Assembly (NCBI RefSeq): GCF_900103665.1
Contig: NZ_FNGY01000010.1
Coordinates: 62,001-126,000 of the forward strand
DNA from: Pedobacter steynii
Lineage (GTDB): Bacteria; Bacteroidota; Bacteroidia; Sphingobacteriales; Sphingobacteriaceae
Length of the DNA stretch: 64,000 nucleotides
Direction: 5' to 3'
Under the pieces are notes generated by a model. That model was given only the letters and a program-made list of their open reading frames with translations, searched no databases and was not told where the DNA came from. Made by a program: the position numbers and the translations under genes. Below are positions 14,924 to 23,408 of the stretch, piece by piece (the stretch's first letter is position 1; each line of letters opens with the position of its first letter).

Positions 14924-17719
14924 TTATGGTTTAGGGGCTGATCCGCCCATTTTATTGAAATCCCAGATCAGGGATAACATGAAATATCTTTTGATAGTGG
15001 TATAGCTGCTTTGCGTGATCCTGTTGTTGTTGGAACTGCGGTCAAAACCAACATTTTGATTGAGTAAGTCATTTGCAGAAGCAGTCAGTTTAAGGTTCTC
15101 TTCTTTGAAGAATTTTTTACTGATTGATGCATTCCAGATGAAACGCTCAAAGTCCTGATTGAAAGTCTGAGTTTTGGCCCTGTATTCGTAATCTCCATCG
15201 GTACCAATCTCTATTTTTCCGGGAAGATTGATGTAGAAGTTTGCTTCAGCTTTAGTGCCCCATCCATTGTTGCTTCGTTGTTTCTGCAAAGAAGCTTCAC
15301 TGGTGTTATAAGTTGGACCTGCGGATACCGAGAGCGAGTATCCTTTCTCTTTATATTTTGATAAACTCAATTGCCCGCTGTAAGAATTGGACTTTGTGGT
15401 ATTCAGTTCTTTATTGACCAGACTGTAGTTCGTGCTCCCACTGGTATTTCCATTTAGCCCGATGTTCATGTCAAAAAGTTTTATTTTCCGGCCCAGGTAG
15501 AAATAGAGACCATAATTCACCGGGGTTTTTCCAGGCAAATTGATCGATTGGGAAGTGCTTTTACCTGTTGCGTCTGTGATGATGCTGTTGGTGATCGGAT
15601 TGGAGTTAAAGCCGTAATTTGCACCTATATAGATCGACTGCCCACTCATTACTTTATAAGAGTTATAGCCAATGTTGATGCCGTTATTGAAGGAAGGCCT
15701 TAGCTCGGGATTTCCCTCAACAATATTCAAAGGGTCTGTATTTACCTTTAATGGCTGCAGCTGATCTATCCCTGGTTGCCGCGTGTTTCCGTTATAATTG
15801 ATCCGGAAAGAGGTCATCTGCGAAAAGTTGTATCTATAGCTCAGCTGCGGGTTCCAGTTGGTGAAATTTCTTTTATAAGTATTGTTGGTGTACTTGTTAA
15901 ACTGTTCAAACTTTACATCACTGATTTTAGTGCCAAAAGTGACGACAGACTTGTCCTTTTTTAAATTGAACATCACTCCCCCCTGATTGGACAGCTGGTT
16001 GAGCTCAAAGCCGTTACTGAACTCCGCGTCCAAAACGCTGTAACTGCCATCGCCAGCCTTGTTAAAGGATTTTCTGTCCGAGACGCCTTTGTTGATGCCC
16101 AAGCCATAATTGAGGATCAGCGACAGTGCTTTGCTGAGCGGCTCGGTATAGGTCAGGTTACTGTTGAAAGCACTACTGGTACTGTTGTTTGTTTTGTATT
16201 GATCTACGGTTTCCTGGGTCGACGGATTTCCCTTTTCATCAAAGAACTGGTTGTCAGAAAATAAAAATCCGGTGCTTTTATTCTCATTAAGTGCCTGACT
16301 CAGTCTCAGAGAGAAAGTACGCCCTTTTTTCTTTAATTTTTGAGTATAAAATGCGCTGGCATTTAAAGCCCGTTGGTTCCCGTCAGTGCTGGACTTGTTA
16401 TAGCTCGTATTTAACCTGGTCTGGTCATCCCTAATGCTGATCGCATCAGACTCATCGGCTTTGTTGCTGTCTTTTAAGGTCCCGTCAATGGAAACTTTCA
16501 GCGTGGAATTGGAATCAAGGTTGATCGAATAGGTTCCGTCGAGCTTTTGTCTGAACATCCTGTTGCTGAATTTCCCCTTGACCGTAGTGTTATAGGCCTC
16601 CCCCGGGATATTGTTTTGGGTTAGATTCGTATTGGTTCCATCCACATCGATCGAACCGATTTTATAATTGGTGTTAATGGTTTCTTTATCTTTATTCCAT
16701 TTATTGTCAAAATGAACACCACCGCTTTTTGTCAACGGAATTCCGCGTCCATTATATCTGCCATCAAAGGAATCCAGCCCATCATCACCTCCTCCGCTAT
16801 AAAACATCATACCGCCGTCCTCAGAGACTTCCATCTGAGAGCCGGCATATTTGTCGTTGTCTTCCCAGCCCAAACCCGTTTTTCCTGTATTTCCAAAGGT
16901 ACCATAGGCAGAGAACTTCTTCTTGCCTTTAAAGGCATTGAACATGCCTTGTCCCTGATAGAATTTTTCGGTTCCGGCTCCCGCGTCTACTTTACCGAAA
17001 TAGCCGTTCTTTTTGTCCTCTTTGAGTTGAATGTTAATTGTTTTTGTTTTTTGTCCATCATCGATTCCGGTAAAAGTTGCCTGATCGCTTTTCTTGTCGT
17101 ACAACTGAACCTTATCCACCATGTCACCACGTAGGTTTTTAGTAACGAGGGTAGGGTCATCGCCAAAAAACTCTTCGCCATCAACGAGGACTTTATTTAC
17201 GGCCTGTCCCTGGGCAGTGATCTTTCCGTTTTTATCTACGGTAATGCCGGGAAGCTGCTTTAACAAGTCCTCGACTTTTGAATTGGGCTGAATTTTATAG
17301 GCTGCGGCATTGAATTCTGTCGTGTCCCCTTTTATTTTTATCGCTGCGATATTGCCCTTGATGATTACGCCCTTCAGAATGGTTGCTTTCAGGGTCATGT
17401 TCATCTGGCCAAAATCACGGGTCTTCTTAGTCGAATCCAACTGGAAATCTTCTACAAAGTCTGCATAACCGGGATAACTGAGCAGCAGAATAAATTTTCC
17501 GGGAGAAAGATTGCTCAGGCTAAAAGAGCCATCGGCCGTAGCCCTGGTAAATTTAACGAGCGTAGAGTCTTTTGCTTTTAACAAGGTGATGGTGGAGTTG
17601 ACCATCTTATAACTTGCGGCAGTGTCGGTTACTAAACCTTTGATTTCATACTGGTCCTGGGCAAAAGCGGAGACAGAGCTTATGAAAAGCAAGATTAATA
17701 CTAGGATTTTATGTTTCAT
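14924..17719 (-). CDS. Outer-membrane beta-barrel protein, TonB-dependent receptor-like
   Basis: A 931-residue outer-membrane protein. Signal peptide (1-20), carboxypeptidase-like regulatory domain (about 23-105), a degenerate TonB plug (about 135-240, with LLKQLPGITVDKNGKITAQG and KVLVDGEEFFGDD), then a long barrel region rich in alternating aromatic strands. No SusD gene accompanies it, so it is not a classical SusC; it belongs to the outer membrane beta-barrel group that travels with GLPGLI proteins. A triple TGTTAAA repeat lies upstream of its promoter, pointing to control by the neighbouring RprXY-like system. Confidence 0.88.
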   Translation of the reverse strand: MKHKILVLILLFISSVSAFAQDQYEIKGLVTDTAASYKMVNSTITLLKAKDSTLVKFTRATADGSFSLSNLSPGKFILLLSYPGYADFVEDFQLDSTKKTRDFGQMNMTLKATILKGVIIKGNIAAIKIKGDTTEFNAAAYKIQPNSKVEDLLKQLPGITVDKNGKITAQGQAVNKVLVDGEEFFGDDPTLVTKNLRGDMVDKVQLYDKKSDQATFTGIDDGQKTKTINIQLKEDKKNGYFGKVDAGAGTEKFYQGQGMFNAFKGKKKFSAYGTFGNTGKTGLGWEDNDKYAGSQMEVSEDGGMMFYSGGGDDGLDSFDGRYNGRGIPLTKSGGVHFDNKWNKDKETINTNYKIGSIDVDGTNTNLTQNNIPGEAYNTTVKGKFSNRMFRQKLDGTYSINLDSNSTLKVSIDGTLKDSNKADESDAISIRDDQTRLNTSYNKSSTDGNQRALNASAFYTQKLKKKGRTFSLRLSQALNENKSTGFLFSDNQFFDEKGNPSTQETVDQYKTNNSTSSAFNSNLTYTEPLSKALSLILNYGLGINKGVSDRKSFNKAGDGSYSVLDAEFSNGFELNQLSNQGGVMFNLKKDKSVVTFGTKISDVKFEQFNKYTNNTYKRNFTNWNPQLSYRYNFSQMTSFRINYNGNTRQPGIDQLQPLKVNTDPLNIVEGNPELRPSFNNGINIGYNSYKVMSGQSIYIGANYGFNSNPITNSIITDATGKSTSQSINLPGKTPVNYGLYFYLGRKIKLFDMNIGLNGNTSGSTNYSLVNKELNTTKSNSYSGQLSLSKYKEKGYSLSVSAGPTYNTSEASLQKQRSNNGWGTKAEANFYINLPGKIEIGTDGDYEYRAKTQTFNQDFERFIWNASISKKFFKEENLKLTASANDLLNQNVGFDRSSNNNRITQSSYTTIKRYFMLSLIWDFNKMGGSAPKP

Positions 17720-17742
17720 TCGGGGGGAAGGTGTTGTTTAAT

Positions 17743-17750
17743 CTAAGGTA
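17743..17750 (-). promoter_or_regulatory. Candidate -7 element of the barrel-GLPGLI operon
   Basis: Minus strand TACCTTAG, one mismatch to TAnnTTTG, 24 bases before the ATG. With the start site near 17736, the TGTTAAA repeats lie at about -36 to -62. Confidence 0.4.
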
Positions 17751-17771
17751 TAACTAAGGATTTAGTAATAG

Positions 17772-17798
17772 TGTTAAAAATTGTTAAATTATGTTAAA
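17772..17798 (-). promoter_or_regulatory. Triple TGTTAAA direct repeat before the outer-membrane barrel gene
   Basis: TGTTAAA at 17772-17778, 17782-17788 and 17792-17798 on the plus strand, strictly 10 bp apart. It is the fullest copy of the motif seen before the two-component operon at 11553. Confidence 0.65.
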
Positions 17799-17940
17799 GA
17801 ATATTTTTTGTCGATCCTATAATAAGACAATCGTTGGAGGGATTGGTCTTAAGCTTTAGACGTAATTGCTGGAGAATGTTTCAAAATCGATCATTTTTTT
17901 GTTCTTCTATGGGAAATATTGTGTGGGGAGAACAATTTAT

Positions 17941-17948
17941 TACCTTAG
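17941..17948 (+). promoter_or_regulatory. Candidate -7 element of the SusCD-locus sigma factor
   Basis: TACCTTAG, one mismatch to TAnnTTTG, with a TTG-containing -33 candidate near 17918. The start site would fall near 17955, ten bases before ATG 17965. Confidence 0.4.
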
Positions 17949-17964
17949 CTTTCAGGGAATATTT

Positions 17965-18534
17965 ATGGGGATTTATACAGCGTTTTCTGATGAGGAACTG
18001 GTCGGTTTTATGAAGACCGGTGATGAGGCTGCTTTCGCAGAGCTTTATAAGCGCAACTGGGAGGGGCTATATCAATATTGTTTTAATATTCTCCCGGATG
18101 CGGATGTGGTTAAAGACGTGCTGCAGGAAGTTTTTGTCTGGTTCTGGAACCATCGTGCCGAACTGAAAATATACGCAGTGAGAAGCTACCTTTCCGTGGC
18201 CGTAAAACATAAAATGGCCAATTACATCAGAAATGAAAAAACAAGGGATACTTTTTATGAAAAGGTTAAGCTTGAAAATTTAAGCCCGGCTGTTGATGAA
18301 TCAGCATTGGAGGTTAAAGAATTGATTGCATTCATCAGGGAGTTTACGACCGACCTTCCCGAAAAGTGCAGAATGGTTTTTCAGTTGAGTCGGACCGAAC
18401 ACCTGAGCAATAAGGAAATTGCATCCAGATTAAATATATCCGAGAAAACAGTAGAAACACACATCACTACCGCATTAAATAAACTACGCAAAAAGATGGG
18501 CAGAACCTCTGCCTGGCTGTTTTTTTTAAGTTAA
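17965..18534 (+). CDS. ECF RNA polymerase sigma factor of the SusCD locus
   Basis: Sigma-70 factor, 189 residues, of the Bacteroidota-expanded ECF group (TIGR02985 type) that controls nutrient-uptake loci. Region 2 (AFAELYKRNWEGLYQYCFNI ... DVLQEVFVWFWNHR) and region 4 (LPEKCRMVFQLSRTEHLSNK ... EIASRLNISEKTVETHI) are intact. A longer frame opens at 17866 on TTG, but the ATG at 17965 (MGIYTAFSDEEL) matches family starts and lies just after a promoter-like element. A FecR anti-sigma gene follows at once, then the SusC with an STN signalling domain: the classic trans-envelope circuit. Confidence 0.92.
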   Translation: MGIYTAFSDEELVGFMKTGDEAAFAELYKRNWEGLYQYCFNILPDADVVKDVLQEVFVWFWNHRAELKIYAVRSYLSVAVKHKMANYIRNEKTRDTFYEKVKLENLSPAVDESALEVKELIAFIREFTTDLPEKCRMVFQLSRTEHLSNKEIASRLNISEKTVETHITTALNKLRKKMGRTSAWLFFLS

Positions 18535-18614
18535 CCGCTTTTTAGGAATGACCCCTGTAAATATTTTTTGAGTTGGACTAAGGGGTCGGGGCCTGAGCAG
18601 TGCCTTATCAGTAT

Positions 18615-19772
18615 ATGCCGGAAATACAGAGAACAGATTTTTTTAGATTATTGGACAGAATAAGCGATTGTACCGCAACGGATGAAGAGATTGCGTTATA
18701 CAATGCCTGTCTGAATGCGGTGCAATCAGAGGAGCAGTCCTGGGATGAATCCATACTTGGAAATAAAGGCAAGTTGGAGCAAGCTATTTTTAATAAAATT
18801 TCTGCAGAAATTCAGGTTCAGCCTGTGGCCCTAAACCTGTCGCTTTGGAAAAAGATCATGGCAGCGGCGACTATTGTCCTGATCTCCGGCATCAGCCTGT
18901 ATTTCTATCGTCAGCATATGCCTGACTTAACCACTCCGAAAACAGAAATTGTCAACGATGTGAAACCTGGCGCTAATCAGGCCGTATTGACCCTTGCAAA
19001 TGGCAAAAGGATTGTTCTGAATGCTTCTGTAAACGGAGAAATCGCGGAACAATCAGGGATCAGGATCAGGAAAACTGCAGATGGACAGTTGATTTATACA
19101 CTTTCCGATTCCGGAACAGCCGCCAATAGCGGGGGCCCGGTAGCTTTCAATACGATTGAAACCCCTAAAGGAGGGCAGTACCAGATCAACCTTCCAGATG
19201 GAACGCGGGTCTGGTTAAATGCAGCCTCTTCTCTGAAATATCCGGTTCGCTTTGATCGGAAAGAACGAAAAGTAAGCCTGCAGGGAGAAGGATATTTTGA
19301 AGTGGCAAAAGATAAACATAAACCTTTTAAAGTAAACAGCGGAACCCAGGAACTGGAAGTGTTGGGAACGCATTTCAATATCAACAGCTATGCCGATGAG
19401 CCTTCCAGCAAAACGACGTTGCTGGAAGGTGCGGTGCGGCTCTTTCCGCATGGAGGTCAGGACCTGATCCTTAGCCCTGGTCAGCAGGCAGTCCTTGCCT
19501 CAGGACGCATGAAAGTGGCCATGGTGGATCCGGAAGAAGTTCTGGCATGGAAAAACGGAAATTTTGTGTTTAATGACGAAGGACTGGAAACCATCATGAG
19601 AAAGATCTCCCGATGGTATGATGTGGAGGTCAGCTATCAGCGTAAACCCGCAGACCTGACCTTTACCGGAGTAGTTTCCCGTTCCAGAAATATTTCTGCC
19701 GTATTAAATGCCCTCGATAAAACAGGGAAAGTCCATTTTAAAGTGGAAGGAAAAAAAGTGACCGTATGGTAA
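18615..19772 (+). CDS. FecR family anti-sigma regulator
   Basis: Inner-membrane anti-sigma protein of about 385 residues. It has a cytoplasmic N-terminal segment that should hold the sigma factor, one transmembrane helix (about 78-98, KIMAAATIVLISGISLYFY), a periplasmic FecR domain (about 120-290, including TPKGGQYQINLPDGTRVWLN) and a C-terminal DUF4974 domain (NGNFVFNDEGLETIMRKISR onward). In the family model, substrate binding by the STN-bearing SusC is relayed through this protein to release the sigma factor. ATG 18615 is chosen over the in-frame GTG 18600. Confidence 0.93.
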   Translation: MPEIQRTDFFRLLDRISDCTATDEEIALYNACLNAVQSEEQSWDESILGNKGKLEQAIFNKISAEIQVQPVALNLSLWKKIMAAATIVLISGISLYFYRQHMPDLTTPKTEIVNDVKPGANQAVLTLANGKRIVLNASVNGEIAEQSGIRIRKTADGQLIYTLSDSGTAANSGGPVAFNTIETPKGGQYQINLPDGTRVWLNAASSLKYPVRFDRKERKVSLQGEGYFEVAKDKHKPFKVNSGTQELEVLGTHFNINSYADEPSSKTTLLEGAVRLFPHGGQDLILSPGQQAVLASGRMKVAMVDPEEVLAWKNGNFVFNDEGLETIMRKISRWYDVEVSYQRKPADLTFTGVVSRSRNISAVLNALDKTGKVHFKVEGKKVTVW

Positions 19773-19990
19773 TAAACCTATAAACCAAATCAACCAAGTA
19801 TGAAGAAGAACACACCACCTTAAGTAAAGCTGCGGGTCCTTTAAAGAAAGGTCAGGAGTGCTCGTAACGCCCCTGACCAGGTCTGGGCTAAATCAATGCT
19901 TTTGTAAACATCCAATCAATTTAATTCCGCTGGTCCTCCTGATTTCTTTGAGGAACGGGAGGCCTATGCGAAAACCAAACCACCAAATGT
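19773..19990 (+). promoter_or_regulatory. Structured leader between FecR and SusC genes
   Basis: A 218-base gap. It holds a hairpin, GGTCAGG (19850-19856) with CCTGACC (19872-19878), and a tiny open frame ATG 19801 (MKKNTPP, stop). A -7-like box was not found, so this may be a leader of read-through mRNA or a site of post-transcriptional control. Confidence 0.4.
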
Positions 19991-22900
19991 ATGAAATTTT
20001 ACCATCTGTTTAGGTCCGCTAAAAGGGCCTGGCTGCCTAAACCAATTTTGCGGATTATGAGACTAACCATCATCATTATAACGGCCTGCTTCCTCCAGTT
20101 GAGCGCGGCCGGTTTCGCCCAAAGAATTACCCTTTCAGAGCAGAACGCTTCTCTGGAGAAAATCATTCAAAAGATCAGAAAACAAAGTGGCTATGACTTT
20201 CTGGTAGACAGTAAGCTGATCAAAAAGGCAAAACCTGTAAGTATAAATGTGAAAGGTGTCACGATTCAGGAAGCGCTCAATGCCTGCTTGTCTGACCAGG
20301 ATCTTACTTTTACAATTGAAGATAAGATCGTTTTGCTGAATCCAAAACCCGTATCTGTAATGGATAAAATCATCAGTTACTTTACTGCAATAGATGTTAG
20401 GGGAAAGGTGCTGGATGAAACGAATCAACCGCTTCCGGGAGCAAGTGTCAGGGTTAAGGGAAATACACAGACGGCAGTGACTGATGTAAATGGAATGTTT
20501 GCCTTCAGGAATCTGGACGAAAATGCCATTTTGCAAATCTCTTATATCGGATATGTCACGCAGGAAGTCAAAGCATCTGCATCGGCAGATTTTACCATAA
20601 AACTCATTCCCCAGCCTGCTGAACTTGGCGAGGTGGTTGTGGTGGGTTTTGGTACGCAGAAAAAGGCGAACCTCATCGGATCTGTTGCTCAGGTAACGGC
20701 AAAAGAAATTAACGACAGACCGGTAAGCTCCTTATCAAACGCCTTAACGGGAATGCTTCCGGGAGTAACAATCATTCAGCGCAGTGGACAGCCAGGCTCG
20801 GCAGGAGGGAACATCCAGGTAAGGGGAGTTGGTTCCTTTGGGGCGAGTCCTGCAGCTTTGATTCTTGTTGATGGAATTCCTGTCAACTCCTTTAATGACA
20901 TCGACCCGAATGATGTAGAAAATATTTCGGTGCTTAAGGACGCATCCACAGCAGCGATTTATGGCTCAAGGGCTTCAAATGGTGTCATCTTAGTGACCAC
21001 CAAGAACGGCAAGGCCAACGATGGCAAAATAAAGATCGACTATAATGGTTATACAGGTACCCAAAGGGCAACTGCCTATCCTGAGTTTGTGAACTCCTGG
21101 GAATATGCAGCTCTTTTAAATGAGGCACAACCAGGTACCTATACAGAAGCACAGATTCAAAAATTCAGGGATGGTTCCGATCGGGACAATTATCCGAATG
21201 AGAATTATATCGATCAGGTTTTGAAAAAATCTACTTTCCAGACGGGGCATAACCTATCCTTTTCCAATAGCACAGAGAACACACAGTATCTATTGTCGAT
21301 GGGATACCTCTATCAAAATGGAATTGTAAAGAAAAACGATTACAGCAGGTATAACCTGAGGTTCAATATGACCAATACTTTCCGGCCAAACCTGAAGCTG
21401 ACCACCCGTTTGTCGGGCGCACAATACCTTGACAATCAACCTGCCCCTCCAGCTACCTTAGACTGGACAGACATGCTGACCAATATCAGCCAGGTGATCC
21501 GGGTTCCCGCAATTTATGTGAACAAACTGAGCAATGGGGACTATGGATTGGGCGTCGTAGCCAAAGGAACACCGGTTTCCTACTCGGATAATGATTCGTT
21601 TTTTAAGAGTAAGCAGACCGATTTATTGGCGAACTTACGTTTGGACTGGGAGGTCATCAAGGACCTGAAGCTGTCGGCTATCGGGGGCTATACTCAGTTC
21701 AATGACAATAGTCAACGCTTTTTGGCGAACCAAAGACTAAATAGTACCGTAAAACTAGGGCCGGGATCGCTCAGTCAGGGTAATTCACTGAATATTTATA
21801 AAACATTTCAACAGCTGGCGGAGTATAAAAAGATTTTTAGCAAACATGAGTTGGGCGTACTATTGGGACATTCTTATGAATACAATAAAAATACGTCATT
21901 CTCTGCAAATAGAACGGGGTACAACAGTAATGACCTGACAGAGCTGAACGCCGGAGATGCCAATACTCAAAAAAATGGCGGAACCGCTAATGAATTTGCA
22001 CTGGATTCTTACTTCGGTCGTTTAAATTATAATTATGCCGGTAGGTATCTGGCGGAGGGTACCATCCGCTATGATGGCTCATCCCGTTTCCCTAAAAATA
22101 ATAAGTACGCAGATTTTTCTGCTGTTGCTGTAGGGTGGAGGATTTCTGAAGAAGCATTTCTTAAGGATAAAATCAGCTGGTTAACTGATCTGAAACTGAA
22201 AGCTTCTATCGGGGTTCTTGGAAATCAGAACATCATCAGAAATAATAACGCTGATTATTATCCTTATCAGGGGAAATTAGATGCAGGCTCGAATTATCCT
22301 TTCGGAGGGAGCTTATCATCGGGTGTGGCTTATAATGTTTTAGTCGACCCAACGATACACTGGGAGTCAACGAGGACAAAGGATGTAGGTATGGATGCGG
22401 GATTTTTTGGTGGTAAACTGAATGTGAGTGCCACCTATTTTGACCGCTATACCTATGACATTCTGGTGAGCCCTTCTGCAAGTGTTTCTAAAGTGCTGGG
22501 TTTTGGGGTTGGCGTTCAGAATTCCGGAAAGCTGAGCAATAAAGGCTGGGAATTCACAGCCGCTTACCGGAACCAGATCGGAGAATTCTCTTATCAGATC
22601 AATACCAATTTTTCAATCATCAACAATAAGGTTATTGACCTGGGCGTAGGTAACATTACGCAACCAAATGGTCAGGTTGGAAATGGCGACAACCTATTCG
22701 TTGGCGCTCCGATGAGCATCTACTATGGTTACGTTGCGGAAGGCCTGTTTAGAGATGTCAATGACATTGCCGGTTATGCAGATCAGAAAAGTATCAATCC
22801 AAAGGTACAGCCTGGTGATATCCGTTATAAAGACATTAGCGGGCCAAATGGTGTTCCTGATGGAAAGGTAGATGCGACTTACGACAGAACCGTGTTGGGA

Positions 22901-23395
22901 AGTCTGATTCCTAAATATTCTTATGGCATCAATCTGACGGCAAACTATAAGAATTTCGATTTTTCTGTGCTCTTGCAGGGAGTGGCGAAGGTGAATGGTT
23001 ATTTACGTGATTATGCAGGTTATGCCTTCTATCAGAATGGGAATGTGCAAAAGTGGCAAATGGAAGATCACTGGACTCCGGGCAATCCAAACCCGGATGC
23101 AAAGTATCCACGTATGGAGGTGATTTCCAATCAGGGAACGGCAAATACACTGACTTCCTCTTTCTGGATGCTGAATGGTAATTACCTGAAAGTTAGAAAT
23201 GTACAGCTGGGTTATAAGTTGTCGGGCATCAGGCTGAAAAAAGCAGGAATCCAGAACGTGCGGATTTATGCTACGGCCCAGAATCCACTTGCCTTCAGTA
23301 AATATCCTATAGGATGGGATCCGGAAACGAATACCGGAGGGAGCTATTATCCGATCATGGCAAATTATACCCTGGGTCTAAATATTAATTTCTAA
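19991..23395 (+). CDS. susC: SusC/RagA-type TonB-dependent outer-membrane transporter with STN domain
   Basis: Outer-membrane importer for oligomeric nutrients, 1134 residues. In order: a long signal region (1-44), an STN signalling domain (about 47-115), a carboxypeptidase-like domain (about 135-205), the EVVVVGF motif (214-220), a TonB plug (about 228-345, with LSNALTGMLPGVTI and VLKDASTAAIYGSRASNGV) and a 22-strand-type barrel to the C-terminal aromatic end (GLNINF). The STN domain marks it as a transducer acting through the upstream FecR/sigma pair. It is followed by susD after 13 bases. The substrate is probably a sulfated glycan, judged from the sulfatase gene. Confidence 0.96.
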   Translation: MKFYHLFRSAKRAWLPKPILRIMRLTIIIITACFLQLSAAGFAQRITLSEQNASLEKIIQKIRKQSGYDFLVDSKLIKKAKPVSINVKGVTIQEALNACLSDQDLTFTIEDKIVLLNPKPVSVMDKIISYFTAIDVRGKVLDETNQPLPGASVRVKGNTQTAVTDVNGMFAFRNLDENAILQISYIGYVTQEVKASASADFTIKLIPQPAELGEVVVVGFGTQKKANLIGSVAQVTAKEINDRPVSSLSNALTGMLPGVTIIQRSGQPGSAGGNIQVRGVGSFGASPAALILVDGIPVNSFNDIDPNDVENISVLKDASTAAIYGSRASNGVILVTTKNGKANDGKIKIDYNGYTGTQRATAYPEFVNSWEYAALLNEAQPGTYTEAQIQKFRDGSDRDNYPNENYIDQVLKKSTFQTGHNLSFSNSTENTQYLLSMGYLYQNGIVKKNDYSRYNLRFNMTNTFRPNLKLTTRLSGAQYLDNQPAPPATLDWTDMLTNISQVIRVPAIYVNKLSNGDYGLGVVAKGTPVSYSDNDSFFKSKQTDLLANLRLDWEVIKDLKLSAIGGYTQFNDNSQRFLANQRLNSTVKLGPGSLSQGNSLNIYKTFQQLAEYKKIFSKHELGVLLGHSYEYNKNTSFSANRTGYNSNDLTELNAGDANTQKNGGTANEFALDSYFGRLNYNYAGRYLAEGTIRYDGSSRFPKNNKYADFSAVAVGWRISEEAFLKDKISWLTDLKLKASIGVLGNQNIIRNNNADYYPYQGKLDAGSNYPFGGSLSSGVAYNVLVDPTIHWESTRTKDVGMDAGFFGGKLNVSATYFDRYTYDILVSPSASVSKVLGFGVGVQNSGKLSNKGWEFTAAYRNQIGEFSYQINTNFSIINNKVIDLGVGNITQPNGQVGNGDNLFVGAPMSIYYGYVAEGLFRDVNDIAGYADQKSINPKVQPGDIRYKDISGPNGVPDGKVDATYDRTVLGSLIPKYSYGINLTANYKNFDFSVLLQGVAKVNGYLRDYAGYAFYQNGNVQKWQMEDHWTPGNPNPDAKYPRMEVISNQGTANTLTSSFWMLNGNYLKVRNVQLGYKLSGIRLKKAGIQNVRIYATAQNPLAFSKYPIGWDPETNTGGSYYPIMANYTLGLNINF

Positions 23396-23408
23396 ATCAA
23401 GAAAAAAG

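Noticed and set aside
16712..17134. 140-residue plus-strand frame
   Set aside because: Antisense shadow of the outer-membrane barrel gene's plug region; composition is not protein-like.
14924..17719. SusC assignment
   Set aside because: No SusD partner, a degenerate plug, and a GLPGLI neighbour place it in the outer membrane beta-barrel group instead.
20135..20536. 133-residue minus-strand frame
   Set aside because: Antisense shadow of the SusC STN and carboxypeptidase-like domains.
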